64,000 bases of DNA from Lepidurus packardi (GCA_023053545.1 JAKZAN010000006.1:8381851-8445850); one strand, 5' to 3'; positions 1 through 12,370 are shown, counted from the first letter of the stretch. Numbers and translations: made by a program. Notes: a model not told the origin generated them from the letters alone.

Positions 1-9
1 AAGATCAGT

Positions 10-3000
10 ATGAATTCCGCGGTACTGCCAGATGTGTCGAAATCGGATGCGATAAGCTGCAAGCTCGATGCGGATTTAGACGAACCACCCGAAGGTCCGC
101 TAGCAGAAGGGGGAATGTCGTCATCTTCGTCCTCATCTTCGTCGATCTGTCTCTTGGAATCGGAGATTTTAAAAAGCTTGGCCGAAGCCCAAGAAGCTCT
201 AGGTAACAACCGTCATTGTGTTGACATACATCAAGTCTTCTATACCTTTCTCAAGATGCAAACACATGTTTACGAATGTCGCAATATTTTTCCCTCTCGT
301 ATTCATGCTTGTTATATTTTCATTATTGCATGACATAGGAGCCGCTTCCCAGTACCGGCGTGCGTCCACTTTAGGCTTTGGAATAGTTCCGTCTTCCAGG
401 ATGGGCTCCAAGAAATGTAAAAATGACGTTTCCTCCCGCCCTTATCGTATTTCGCCCTGCCATCGCCCTAACTCCGTTGGTTTCGAAGGTGAGGCGGAGC
501 TGTGGTTATCAAAAACCCAGCTCCACCACGATGAGAAGTATGTGCCTGTCACGAAAGAATTCGACCAAGTGCTGGAAGCATGGAAATACCAGGATGAGCC
601 ATCTTTCGAAGAAGAACTCTTTTCAATCGACCAAGAAAAAACCAACGCAGGCAGCAGTATGTCGCACCCAACGTCCTCAGCAGATGTTTCGGGTACTCCA
701 TCAAAACGGCAAAAACCTTGCTTGACTATCTCCGTTCCCTCTGAAGACACACCTGACTTGTCTTCACTAGAAACGGGGGTTCTGTGTCCGGACGCTGTAG
801 CTACAACTAAATTTTTGCCTCGAGTTGTCGGAGAGACTCCGAAGACGATCACGGTTAACGTGACTTCTCTCAGCGCTAGTACCAGCGCAGCTACAGCAGC
901 AGAGCGAGACCGTCCCAAAAAAACCTATTCTCCACCGGCCCTCCTTAGCAAAGCACGAGTGGTAAACAGGACAATAGGACTTACACCTTTCTATTTTTTA
1001 CCTGTTAACAAGACAATCAATTTACTTACAGTGTTTTCGTCTTTTCTCCCTCCCCCCTCCCTAAATCTAGTGTTCTCTGGAGACGGCTACGACGTCATCA
1101 ACTTCGGGATACCGGAGATCTCCACACACCAAGTGGTCCAGGGTCAAGAAGGCTTTCTTGAGTACCAGGAGGGATCCAAGACAAGCCCGATCTGTTCCAT
1201 CCAGCCCGAACAAACTCAGATCGTTCGACTTTGACGAAAATTTGCTTTCAGGTAATTAAAGATGACTCGCCATTAGCGCGTAAAGATGATTTTGTTTAAT
1301 AGCGGAGCCTATGCCTTGTACGTCAGAAAGCGACGCTTCTCGGGATCCTTCCCCGACAGACACTCGCAAATCGTGTTCTATATCGCCTTCTGAACTGAAA
1401 GAGCAAAAAGAAGAGTTTGCGCAGGCCTTATCGCAGCCGAGATCCATTGAACCTGAACTCATTCCAGTGGTGACGCCGTTATTTCAGAGCGTAGCCAAAG
1501 AAACGGTGACTAATTTAGCCCCCGAGTTTGCCAAAAGGGCAGAGCCATTGAACAAACAACGAGCTTCGCTATTACTCAACGCTGAGCCTGCTACGGAAGA
1601 TTTGCCGGCAGAGTTCCGGAAAAAACTGCGCGACTGGGAACGAATGAAGCAAGATCCTAAGTACCAGGCAAAGGCTAATACCAGTGGTAGTGCCAGTGCT
1701 GGGACGAGAGAGATTAATTCTAAAGAAAAGAATAGAGCCTCTATAGAGCAATTGCCTCCGGATTTCAAAAAGAAACTGACGGAATGGGAGAACCGTAAAG
1801 CCCAAGCTCCGTCCGCGCTGGGCAAACCCGAGCAAGCAGTGGAAAGTTTGCCGGAAGAGTTCAAGCGCAAGTTACAAGAATGGGAAAAGATTAAGGCTGG
1901 TGGTGTTCATTTGGGTAAACCAGCAAGTCCCAAATTAGACCGGAAGGGCTCGGCCAGCCAACAACGTCGCAAAACCAAATCAAACAAATCGTCCAAGGAT
2001 GAAGTTGCTTACGACAGACATTCTACAGTCAAACAGAAAACAGATATTGTTTACCGGGAAAAACAGAAGGATAAAGACTTGCAATGGCTGGAAAAAGAAC
2101 TGCAGAAAATTGAAAAAGAAAAGCAACGTTTAGAGCGAGAGAGGGAAAAGTATATGGAACGTGAAATGCGGTAAGCCTCACTTTTTTTTAATTAACATCC
2201 AAATTTCATACTGCTTTCAACCCCATGCAACAGGCTAGAGAAAATGCGACAAGCTATGAAACAACCGCAGTTGCATAAGGAAATTTGTATCAAGACATCC
2301 ACTGGGGAATTTCGGTTTGAAGGCATTTCACACAAGTTCACGAAAAAGTTGTGGGAATGGGAAGAACAGAGAGGGATTAGACCAGAGGCTTCCACAATTG
2401 CGTTACTGGATCCTCAGCACGTTATAACTGAAAAACCCCCATGCAACGCCCGGCCAAAAACCAAATCTTTAATCCGCTCCAAATCGGAAGGCAGCTTAGC
2501 TGATTTAACTAGTCCCAGTGTGCACAGCCAGCCTTCCAGTTTATCGCTAAACGAAACCGGTTTTAACTACGACCAAAACACCACCAAGATCAAAGGTATA
2601 GTAACAAGTGCTTAAAGTAATCGAACTTACATCCTAATTTATCTAATTTATTTCCAGAGCACAAGAACAGAGAACGCGAAGCCCAAGCTCAGTGGCAAGT
2701 TAAGAGATACCGAGATAATAAAACCCCCGATGAGTTAGGCTCCTCTAGTGAATGGGAGTCTAAACGAACTTCTGCCTGCATTTCAAAGTATTTTAAATAG
2801 TGATTTTAACCCATAAGCTGTCGTTCATTCGACGCAATGTAGCACTGGTGATTCTACTAGTCAAGTTCAACGAAGTCATTCGGTTCGAACACAGGCGAGT
2901 TACCAACTCTTGCAAGAGAATATGGCTTTGTTAAATTCTTTACGGGACCAAGAAGACATTTACAGGCAAGTTTAATAGTGCATAACTGATACAGTACCAA

Positions 3001-5528
3001 TTTTGCCGTTCTGGGACGTAAAGGAACCTAGAATCTCAAATGACATCTTTGGAAGGAACGATGGCTGGCATTGAGGACACAACAGGCCGGTTACGAGAGA
3101 GAGAATCGAGTGTCAAAAAAGAATTTAGTAATGAACTACACAAAAACCATGAGGTTGAAGACTTGGTAGAAGATCTCAAACTGAGGATTGCCACACTCGA
3201 GCAACACGGTGACAGATTAAAGGCGGAGAAACAGCAGCTACAGGTAAGGAACACTAACACATCAAAATTTCGAACAATTTATGGAAACAGAGATTTTTGC
3301 AGTCATTTTTTGAGCAGCACATTCAGAAGCAATCGAGCCTAGCTCAGCAACTAGTCAATAAAATGAAGGAATTGGAACTCGTCAGTCGCAAAATCCCAGC
3401 TACAGTTAACGAAGAGTCGGCGTATGGTAACATCATTGATGAAGACGGCCTTACGGATGAAAAAAACGATCCTACTGCTCTAGCTCGAATACAGGTTTTA
3501 TCGTCTGAGCTCATCTCGCACGTAAGCAATTATCAATAAACTTATAACATCAAGGATGTCAAGCTTCAAAATTAGGCTCAAGAACTGGAGAAAGCGGTAG
3601 CTGAAAGGATCGAGTCCATTAACCAAAGTCCAGCTGAGTCTACTGTCACCAAAACTCACCACCCCATACATCAAAGCTTATCAGTCGAATTGTCCAACAA
3701 AGTTCATGAGTTGCAAGAGGAACTTTTACGTTTGGAGCCACCTACTAGTGAGTCGACCCCCTCAACATTTATTTAGCTTTTCAGCTCTAATATGTGTTCA
3801 ATATATGTAGCTTCAACGATGTATCAAGTCATTCCTCGCGAATCCCAAGCCCAACCTGCCCCACTAGAGATCGAAGTGGACCAGTCCATCCTCCGTAATG
3901 TATTCGTGCCAACACAACGTGCCATCTTTTGCCAAGCACCTCTATCAGGCCAAGTACCAGCTATCATTAGAATTTCCCCTGACACCCAACCACCTTCAAC
4001 GGTTTCACCTTGCCATGGGGAAGATAGCGATGAAAGCGAAGTTCCATGGCGAAGACAGCGTGAAACGCCGTCTTCTGAAAGACCTAGTCAATCTCATAAT
4101 TTCGTACATCTTCCCAGTTCAGTTTCCCCTACGATCAAGATAACTACTGACACAAATACTGAGGAACTTAAATCTTCTGATCTGACGCCTTGGCGGAAAA
4201 AGTCTGGTTCAACATCAACCCCCACTCCACGAAATTCCACCACATCTAGCGAAGACTTTAGGAACAGCACGCCATCACCCCAACCGCAGTCATCATTGTC
4301 ACATTCACCGTGCCCTCAGCTCGATCAAAAGCTTACGGTCCGGGAGACAGCACCTAATATAAAACTAATGATAGCCAAATATAATGCCAAAGCGAGCAAC
4401 TCCGCAAAAGAGACTAAACCGACTAGCCCAATATCCATTTTACCCCCTACCTTAAGATCGAAAGAAGTCAAGACAGAAAGCCAAGTTTCACCCACGTTAG
4501 GAAGTCCCTCGACTTCTACAAAGCAAGTAGATGGGACGTTGGAAGAATCAAATACTGAGACAGAACCACAGGGCAATCTCTTACCAGCGCCAATAGCCAT
4601 ATGCAAATCTCACAGCGCAAGCTCCATTATCCCGCAAACTTCTTCTAGCTTATTATCTGCAGACTCAGCTGGCAGCTCAGGGATAATACGTTCAAAAAGT
4701 GGTAACACTTGCAATTACTTCAGTAAGCACCAATCATTCACATCACCCATTCGCAAGTCACCCGAGCGCACCCCCAGCTTCTTTGCAAGAACTTCGCCTT
4801 TGGATCCTTCAATCGACGAAACGCTACACAAATACCGTAACCGAGGTAAAATTAACGCGGTCCCCGATTTGCCTCGCAGTCCTGCAATGAAAGAACGAGC
4901 TGCTAGGCTGAAAAAAGTTAGGGAAGAGTTTTTAACATTAGAAAGCGTTTCGCCCCCACCGACCACACCCTCAACTTCATCTTGCTTTCAGTTTCCCCGG
5001 TGTTCCACAATTGCAGGCAGTATGGAGAGTTCGCCTGCAAACTCTATCTTCTTCGCCGTACCTAAACGCATGTCGACAACAAGTGAGGAGAGTGAAGATC
5101 GTTCCATTAGTCCTGATTTGCAAATATCCAAATCGGCTAGTGCAGGAGCTGTCTTGAGGCACGAAGGGAAGCACTCCGAGCTAAAGCGCCTAACTCAACG
5201 AAAATCTAACACTTTAGGAGCCGGGAGCACTTTACAACATCCTTCAATGCAACCTAAGGAACAAGAAGACGTCCTGGTACTGAAACAATCCAAATTCTAT
5301 GCAGTCTCAGCATTATGTCGACAAAGTTTATTGGTGGATATAGCAGAACCTAATAGTAATAGTGACCCAACTGATGTTTCGATCCAAGCGTTCGCTGCTG
5401 CTGAGTCCGACGAACTATCTCGAAGTTGCCCTAACTCACCTGCTCTTGGCAAAAGTCGAAGTTCCAGCAAAACACCTTGGTTTTTGCAGCCCAAGAAGTT
5501 ATTTCGAAAAAAATCCCCTCAGCCTTGA
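10..5528 (+). CDS. Large coiled-coil, Ser/Pro-rich scaffold-like protein, unrecognised family
   Basis: Eleven exons join in one frame to about 1,602 codons: 10-202, 339-961, 1071-1251, 1303-2170, 2234-2595, 2658-2787, 2843-2965, 3024-3243, 3303-3521, 3576-3747 and 3811-5528. I do not recognise the family. Visible parts are a poly-Ser acidic N-terminus (residues ~37-45), a basic Trp stretch (SPHTKWSRVKKAF) near residue 295, and four related segments with the pattern (K/R)KLxxWE at residues ~434, ~484, ~515 and ~656. A charged helix follows at ~570-620, coiled-coil exons cover 2843-3747, and a ~570-residue Ser/Pro/Thr-rich tail ends in basic residues. The pattern suggests a cytoplasmic, probably cytoskeletal or junctional adaptor; that is inference. 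Exon 7 uses a GC donor. The ATG at 10 is the first in the window, so the gene may begin further left. AATAAA-like signals lie near 5619. Confidence 0.8.
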
Positions 5529-6149
5529 TGTGGGCGTGATTGATTTTTTTTTTTTCGTTTCAACGGTCTGTACAAAATTATAATACTTTTCAGTTAACCT
5601 GGCTTGCTAACTTTAGAAATAAATATATGCTTCTCACGAACATTTTTTAAAAAAATCCCTTGCCAAACTTGAGAAATAGTACTGACAGAAATAGTACTTG
5701 AGAAATAGACAGTGTGCTGTCCCGTCCAAAATAAAATATATAGACGTTTCCCACACAGTCAAGCCGAAACTCGAAGCTTTACTTCGGCATGCCTCATCAA
5801 AGGTGCAAGACCGCAATAATGCAGTAATAAACAGTAACTTAAGGAATTATGCTTCCGCCTGGAGCTGTAGCATTTCGGCTTGATCTTACTACGCTTGGTA
5901 GCTTTTATTCAGATAGGATAGTTCACAAACAAATTTACTTACTGCAAAAAAATTGATGTCGCTCTAGGAACAAGATAATGTTCATTTTTTGCGTTTGAAT
6001 TCACGATTGGTCGAAATGTAAAAAACCTCTTTCGAAGAAACATTTGGAAAACAACCATCAAGAGTTAAGCTGATTGCCAAATCATAATATATTATTCCTA
6101 TCAAATTCCATATAAGATCAATATAGTGTAAAGTGTTTCAGTACAGAAA
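5529..6149. other. Intergenic spacer between the scaffold gene and the first Spaetzle-like gene
   Basis: It holds the 3' untranslated region of the scaffold gene (T-run at 5544-5555, AATAAA at about 5620) and AT-rich sequence. The two genes converge. I see no further coding exon. Confidence 0.6.
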
Positions 6150-6926
6150 TTAATATGAATCGTGATAAGCTCCAATCAAGCAAGCGCAAGAGGCTGGCAA
6201 CTTGAAAGATTCTACTGCGAAAGGGAAGTATTGATCATAGGCATCGAAAACCAAGAAACGGTGGTAGATATTCTTTTGCAGACACTTGGATTCGTAGCAT
6301 GGAGCTACCAAGGGGCAAGCGTATCCTTGCACGCCTGTCTTGCATTCTTCCATGCGGACGGTTTGGGTGAAAGGGTAGTATTTCACTTCAACTTGGTTTA
6401 CCACTACTCGCCATTTTCCATCAATGTTACGAGCGCGCAATGGCTGGACGTAGGACGTGTAGCTGGGGCACAAGTAAGTTTCCTGGGGAAGTGTCTTCAG
6501 CCTATAAATACAAGCGCAATTTACAAAAAAAAAGTTGAAGTAGACAAATTATTACTTTTCAACCGAGTTGTCGGTATTGACCAAGAAATCCTTGTATAAG
6601 GATAATACAGTATCGTAATGCAATTCCAAAGCACGTTGAAGCTCATAAGTCGGGTATTCATAATCAGCCAAGCACCAGGGCTTAGTAGTGTTTTTGGCAC
6701 ATGCCGGAGTATCGTCGTAGCTTTGCTGTTTCGGGGAATAAGACGAAGGGGTGTAAGCCACTGGCTTATGAGCTGTTGGATAGCCAGCCGAAACGCAAGC
6801 AACCAGCAATGCGACCGAAACCTGCATACAAATATTATTCGATAAGCAAAAAATATTAAAAAATATAGATTAGCTCAAATTTTTCGAGCTATTTACCGTC
6901 AAACGAACTCTGTTATCCTGCGCCAT
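6150..6926 (-). CDS. Spaetzle-like cystine-knot ligand A
   Basis: Exons 6926-6897, 6821-6556 and 6501-6150 give a 215-residue secreted precursor. Exon 1 codes only ten residues (MAQDNRVRLT); the hydrophobic signal peptide (VSVALLVACVSAG) spans the first junction. A short Pro/Tyr-rich prodomain carries two Cys (CAKN...WCLADYEYP). The C-terminal domain has the Spaetzle pattern: CPS at its start, P-L-R-A-x-N-x-x-G-x-W-R-x-x-V-N, then TQTVRMEEC, SKC-x-Q-K and a final S-C-A-C. This domain has seven Cys, the number in Drosophila Spaetzle, whose dimers activate Toll receptors. Function here is inferred from fold only. A TATA box lies 88 bp upstream of the ATG. It is the most diverged of the three paralogues and the only one on the minus strand. 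Confidence 0.85.
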
Positions 6927-7013
6927 GGTTACTGTTTTTAGTACTGTCTGAAGAGCTGGAACACCGAGGAGTGAATGATGACTTGTCCTATATCGGATCC
7001 TGCTTTTATAGGT

Positions 7014-7020
7014 GAGCTCT
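7014..7020 (-). promoter_or_regulatory. TATA box of Spaetzle-like gene A
   Basis: Reads TATAAAA on the minus strand, 88 bp before the ATG at 6926. Positions are consistent with a focused promoter. Confidence 0.6.
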
Positions 7021-7945
7021 CCGTTCCGTTACGGTAAGCTGGTTATAGAGCTCCTATAGTCGAGAACATTAGACACAATTTCACTTTCCGTGACCATGGC
7101 CAGCAACAGAACCGTTGTTATAAAGACAAACGCTTCCATCCAAGTGACATACTATAAACGAGCCTCGCCCTCTCAATCTACCAAACCAATTGCCACAGTG
7201 CCACCCTTGACTAGTTGAAGGTGATTTCAACTCACGTAGATCTTCGCTGCAAGTGAAGACCTAAATGGATGGACTTAAGCACGACCTAAGTATAGACCTT
7301 CATTGCATCCATTGCAAGTGCAGGTGAAGATTGCAAGTGCACTACAGGCAAATTAAAAAAGCAGCAGAATATTTATTGGAGGGGAAAAAACGAAACTTGC
7401 TCTCTTAACTTCAAAGCCAAATAGGACAGATGTGAAGATTACCAGGTGCTAGGAATTATATGAACTACTTTTCCCATATCATCTCGAAAAAAATGCCATG
7501 TGGCTTACAGTTGGTTTCGAATCTATGCGTCGATTTCACTTTGGAGAAAGAGGCTCATCGGTTGAAATATTGATATCTTATCGCAACTCTTAACAGAAAA
7601 TGTCCCTTACGCAAAAGGACTGGCCTCGACACACCTTAATTCATATATTAATTATGTCTCTAGAATTAATTCAAGCAAGTCCTGATTGACCAACCAACCT
7701 TCATGCATATGTGGGAATTAACGACCCATGACGACTTCTAAGCATCTCAATCGGTTATCATAGTGAAAACTTGACCATGGATGGGTTTGGTGCACCATTA
7801 CCTAAGGAAAATATTAAGGCCAAAAATAAAAATGTTGCAGACGACTTTCGCTCAACGCCAAGCTGTGGAACCACATGGTTTGTGTCCACCCACTAACATC
7901 ATCTTCTGCCCAGATGGTTCCGAACAAGCCAAGACTGAACCCGTG
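7021..7945. other. Divergent intergenic region between Spaetzle-like genes A and B
   Basis: About 0.9 kb shared upstream DNA of two divergently transcribed paralogues. It has several near repeats of a 'GATTGCAAGTGCA/AGTGAAGA' type at 7240-7340. No convincing coding exon is seen. Confidence 0.5.
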
Positions 7946-7952
7946 TATATAA
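7946..7952 (+). promoter_or_regulatory. TATA box of Spaetzle-like gene B
   Basis: TATATAA about 56 bp before the ATG at 8002; an ACACAGTCAAC initiator-like sequence follows about 28 bp downstream. Confidence 0.6.
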
Positions 7953-8001
7953 GGAAAACCGACACCTTCCTAACACACAGTCAACACCTGACCAAGATAA
8001 C

Positions 8002-8959
8002 ATGCAGACTACTTCGGTAAGACCAATCCACAGTAATTTTCCAAATCAAGCTCCCAACTCACTCTTTCTGTTTACAGATATTACTCGCTATTTGTTTGGG
8101 GGCGTGGGCTGAGCCTAGCAGCCAGTACAAGAAGTCCTATGTTGTCCATGAAGAACAGTACCAGCCTCGTGAACCTTTCTGGCTCAGCGAGGAACCTCAG
8201 ACTGAGCCTTACGCAATCAAGTACCCTAAAGAGCCTGTTTACCTGCAGCCTCAGCCTCAATCCTACAAGCCTAAACCTAACTACACCCCCCGTCCATCAA
8301 CCTACGCAGTCAAACCCACGTACGAAAAGCACTATGACAACAAATACTGTGATCCTAAGATTCCACCCTCTTGCGCCTACAACGCCACAATCTGCATAGA
8401 AGATCCCGAGTACCCCGAGTACGATGTTCAGGTAAAGTTCATTAGAAAAGCTCAAATGAAAATTTAAAAAAAGTATATATTATACAAACAGAAAGCTTGG
8501 GACTCCGACGCGATTGCTAAGAACAAGTACACGGATGTACCTTACCAATCTGCTGACGATTTAGTCGATGGACTCTACAAGAAGCAAGAAGACGCTCTCG
8601 ATTACGATTCTTATACCGGCCCTTGGTCCAAAGGTAACTGGGTAGGACCTGAAGGATACATTTGCCCGTCTCATGTGGGGTACTTGCGTCCTAAGCGCGC
8701 TCGCAACGTGGAAGGTCAATGGCGCGTCATCGTCCAAGAAGTTGCCGGATATACTCAAACTTTGCGTGCCGAAAAATGCTTGTACGCCAATGCTCCTTGT
8801 CGTACCCTAGCTCCTTGCTATCACAGCCGCTGCACCCAGAAACATGTTGTTCACCGTCTTCTTTCTTGGGATCCTTGCGACACGTACCGGGGTCTCTTCA
8901 TAGATGTCTACAAAATGCCATCGGCTTGCTCTTGCCACATCCCCACCAACATCTACTAA
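8002..8959 (+). CDS. Spaetzle-like cystine-knot ligand B
   Basis: Exons 8002-8016, 8078-8431 and 8492-8959 give 278 residues. Exon 1 codes MQTTS only and the signal peptide continues as ILLAICLGAWA. The prodomain is rich in Pro, Tyr, Lys and Glu and ends with a conserved Cys segment (CDPKIPPSCAYN...CIEDPEYPEYDVQ) that the paralogues share. After intron 2 comes GPWSKGNWVGPEGYICPS, then the cystine-knot domain with GQWRVIVQ, YTQTLRAEKC, SRCTQK and final SACSC. The domain has eight Cys against seven in paralogue A; the added one is in WDPCDTY. No clear dibasic RxxR cleavage site precedes the knot, so processing is unclear. It sits head-to-tail with gene C, with the same intron positions and phases, pointing to tandem duplication. 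Confidence 0.87.
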
Positions 8960-9748
8960 CCATATGATTTATACGACAAATCAAAACTATTATATTTGTA
9001 ACACAGTAGCAAACCAATAAAAGCACCTGACAGCAAATTGAGAACCCATTTCTTATACAATCTTGTTTGAAGAAGTTTTTGCATCATTCTCGACCGATCA
9101 CGAGTTTTTAAAATTAAAAACAGAAATTAGAGCAGTACGGAACATTCGAACTACGTGCATTATCCCTAGGCAAACACAGTTATCCTTTAAACTACTCTTT
9201 TAGACACGATCACGAATTGGGACATACAAAACTGCTCGGTTATAAGTGGGAAAGATTTAGGTTAAATTTTTTTGGTTCTGACACCTAAACATTTAGTTAG
9301 TTATAAACGTTTCAAATAGGGACACGTAAGACTCAGTCGCTATGCTTGACTTGTTTTAATTTAAGAAAAAGGGGAACTATGACATATAATTCTACGTTCC
9401 ACTAGCCGCAACAAGAAATCCCTCTAAACAAAAAGAACGCTTGCGAGACCCACCCTTCATTTATCCTTTGTCCGGTAAAAACGCGATGCATTGTGCGATA
9501 GTGGCAGTAGGTTTACCATCACGAAGTTTAATTGCTCAAAACAAAAAGGTAGGGCTACCGACTGTGAATGTTCGCCCGACTTTCCCGATCTGTGGTGACT
9601 GTATACTCAAGAAGGATCTCTCTTGTTAAAATTTCAAGGTAACACAACAGCAGTAATCGAAAAGAAGCGATCCGTTCACCGCAAGATTACGTAAAAGTTC
9701 TTCCAATTACAGTGCACGACGTGGGCGTGTCTTTCTTCGTCCAGCCCT
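8960..9748. other. Spacer between Spaetzle-like genes B and C
   Basis: AATAAA for gene B is at about 9017. The rest is AT-rich with short open frames that show no splice-consistent coding pattern. Confidence 0.5.
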
Positions 9749-9754
9749 TATAAA
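9749..9754 (+). promoter_or_regulatory. TATA box of Spaetzle-like gene C
   Basis: TATAAA 43 bp before the ATG at 9792. Confidence 0.6.
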
Positions 9755-9791
9755 GACTTGTGTCCATCAACGAAAGTAACACAGTACAAGC

Positions 9792-10746
9792 ATGGCTAGC
9801 AAGGTAGAACCACTTCCAAGTACCATTAGTCGAAACTATGGACTTACTTTTTCTTTTACCAAACGTTACTTCACTGATGAACTAACTTGTCTAATCTCTT
9901 AAACCAATTGACAGGTTACAATCATTTTGGCTTTAGCGGCAACAGCCTTGGCTGTGGCGCCTTACAAACGGCCCCATTATACCTCCGCATACCCGACGTA
10001 TCCTGCATCGGAACCCGAACCTGAACCGTACCAGCGCCCAGCTCCGGTCAAGTATGTCGAACCGAAGTATCCCGTAAGCTATCCTGCTCCTCTTCCCGCA
10101 TACTGTGACCCTAAAGCCGTACCCATATGCGCGTACAACAACACACTGGGTATTTGCGAAAAGGACTACGACTATCCTCACGAAGAGGTTCAGGTAACAA
10201 GTGTTCTAACTGTATTTCTACCTACGCTAAATCGGGATGAAATTTTCCACAAAGGCTGCATTGGTTTCCGACAAATTGCTTGCTCGCAAGTACGCCGACG
10301 AGAAAGACCAATCAGCGGACGATTTGGTTGAACTCATCTCCAAGAACCAAGAGGAAACTTTCGACTACTCTCACTATCGCGGTCCTTGGGATAAGGGTAA
10401 TTGGGTGGGACCCGAAGGATACATTTGCCCATCTGAAGTTGGGTACGTCCGTCCTTTGCGCGCGGCTAATGTGGAAGGTTCCTGGCGTGTGATTGTTAAC
10501 GACCCCAGCCACTGTACGCAGACTGAGCGAGTGGAACGCTGCTTGGCGCCCAACAACGCTTGTCGTACATTAGCCCCATGCTTTAAAAGCAAATGCGTGC
10601 AAAAATATACTTACCACCGACTCCTCTCCTTTGATCCTTGTGAACCCTACCGTGGACTATTCGTCGACTCTTTCAAACTGCCATCCGCCTGTTCTTGTCA
10701 TATTCCTTCGAAGGTTTACGATTCGAGAGTAACCCGCGATATTTAA
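9792..10746 (+). CDS. Spaetzle-like cystine-knot ligand C
   Basis: Exons 9792-9803, 9915-10193 and 10255-10746 give 260 residues. Exon 1 codes MASK; the signal peptide is completed by VTIILALAATALAVA. The prodomain has the shared Cys element (CDPKAVPICAYN...CEKDYDYPHEEVQ). The second half carries GPWDKGNWVGPEGYICPS and the knot: GSWRVIVN, ERVERC, SKCVQKYTYHRLL, and SACSC near the end. There are nine Cys in the domain, one more than in B, the new one being in PSHCTQTE. Its stop is only 51 bp from that of the convergent phospholipase gene. Like B it is probably a secreted dimeric ligand; receptor unknown. Confidence 0.87.
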
Positions 10747-10797
10747 TAACAATTTGACAGATCTACCGATCATTATTATATGGATTAGAAATACAGA

Positions 10798-11949
10798 CTA
10801 TAGTTCATTGAAACTGGAGTGTACAGGAACACAATGACAAGCCTTTTCTTGCGCGTCTTGGTAGGCTTTGCACCCAAGGGCTAATGTACCCAGGAACATG
10901 AGTTTGGCAGCTCCTTTGCAGCCTGGATGCCAAATATTCAGCAAAGGATTAACCGAACTGACTTTATCTAATGTTTAGCGATGTTAAAAATCACCTTTCA
11001 GTCCTAGAGGGCCTAAGACGAGGCTGTTTTCATTACACGATTTGTATAGGCATTTCTTAAAACGTAGGTCACATTCGTCTTTGTCCGAATCGCAAGTATC
11101 ATAGCAGTAATCGTGCTCCTCACAGCAATTGGTCATGTCGGATAAAGGCAGGTAATCTTTCTGCCACTAAGAAAAAAGTGGCCAAAACTTTACCTTATTA
11201 TGTACAATTATTATTGATATGAAGTGAAAGTTTACCTCGAATCCGAAGCTTCCACAACCGTTGCTGACAGGTGTAAATGTACCTTTTGTTTTTTTGTACG
11301 TATCTAAACAGATGCGACCTTTTTAGTACACTAGTGAAAACCTTTTTGAGGGCAGACAAATGTTTGACAAAAGTACGACATTTGGCAAGAGTTTGCAGTC
11401 ACCAATGCAAGCGTTTATAAGTCAATGTTGTATTCACAATCCAGAACCAAAATACCAGGCGGAAAGACATCGACAAGTACAAGCATGCTGGTACTACGAT
11501 GATGCATTCGGCAATGGCTCTGAGATAATATAAGGCAATGTATTTTTTAATGTGTAATAACAGCGTAAAAAGTTATTTTTTTAATACAGTTTCTGACCGG
11601 AGGTAACTCCGACAACTTACGAAAAGAAATAGCATGCCCACATCTTTAGAACATGTTGCATTAGAGATTGGAATAGCTTTTTACCTGGTGGACATTGAAG
11701 GAGCTCGCATTCTTCTCCCACCGTTGCGTCATAGAATTTTTCCGCTAATTGCATTGATTCGCCTAGTTTTACAATTTCATTTAAACCCGTAGATAAATAG
11801 CCACTGATATGATTTAGAGCTTTTTTTACATCACCAAACATTCCATAGTCATCTTTGTCACGTGCACATATCACCGAAGTTGCTAAGCTCAAAAACACGA
11901 CACAGGTAATTGTCCACATGATCTTTGACAGGCTGTTATCCATATTCAC
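10798..11949 (-). CDS. Group XII secreted phospholipase A2
   Basis: Exons 11949-11685, 11303-11236, 11166-10995 and 10967-10798 total exactly 675 nt (224 residues). A signal peptide (IMWTITCVVFLSLATSVICA) is followed by a helical N-terminal part, then NGCGSFGFE and the catalytic helix NCCEEHDYCYDTC. In this helix the His-Asp pair of the sPLA2 CCxxHDxC motif is intact. The C-terminal part has LALGCKAYQDAQEKACHC, as in group XII enzymes. The Gly-rich canonical calcium loop is replaced by the NGCGS form typical of group XII, a subfamily with weak or no catalytic activity in some members. An upstream in-frame Met exists three codons in (MDNSL). Role inferred: secreted lipid hydrolysis or lipid binding. 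Confidence 0.85.
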
Positions 11950-12370
11950 GTGAATTTTTAAATTACAAATTACTGAGATGAATTAATTTATGCAGAATAG
12001 TACATTAGTAGTAAATAATTCAGTTCAGTTGCACGACAAAGATAAAATTTCAACTTCTTCGCACTCTTTAATTTAAGATTAACCATTAACATAGAGATTT
12101 GCAGCAGGAGCAACTAAACAAATGCATTTTCGAGCGACTAACGAAACGCGGTAAATTACGAAAATGTTTAGAGTCTGGTATTTGCAGCTTCGACAACGCA
12201 CGAACTATGTTTACAAACTGTGAGTGACGTAGTCACGAGTACGGTATACTTAAATCATCAATTGGGAACAGAGTTTCTGGTAGTTCAGAGTTCGCTATTT
12301 ATGTTTGTTGTCTTGACACAGCTGAATTAAGACTTAAAAGAGTTTCAGCTCAAGAAGGTAAAGTTGCGAG
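11950..12370. other. Divergent promoter region, sPLA2 / DNAJB12-like
   Basis: About 420 bp of AT-rich sequence between the two start codons, with no coding exon. GAGTGACGTAGTCACGAGT near 12220 is a palindrome-like element with a CRE half site (TGACGTA). Confidence 0.5.

Noticed and set aside
6162-6845. Plus-strand frames of 75-145 codons
   Set aside because: They are antisense to Spaetzle-like gene A, whose three exons, Cys pattern and TATA box are convincing.
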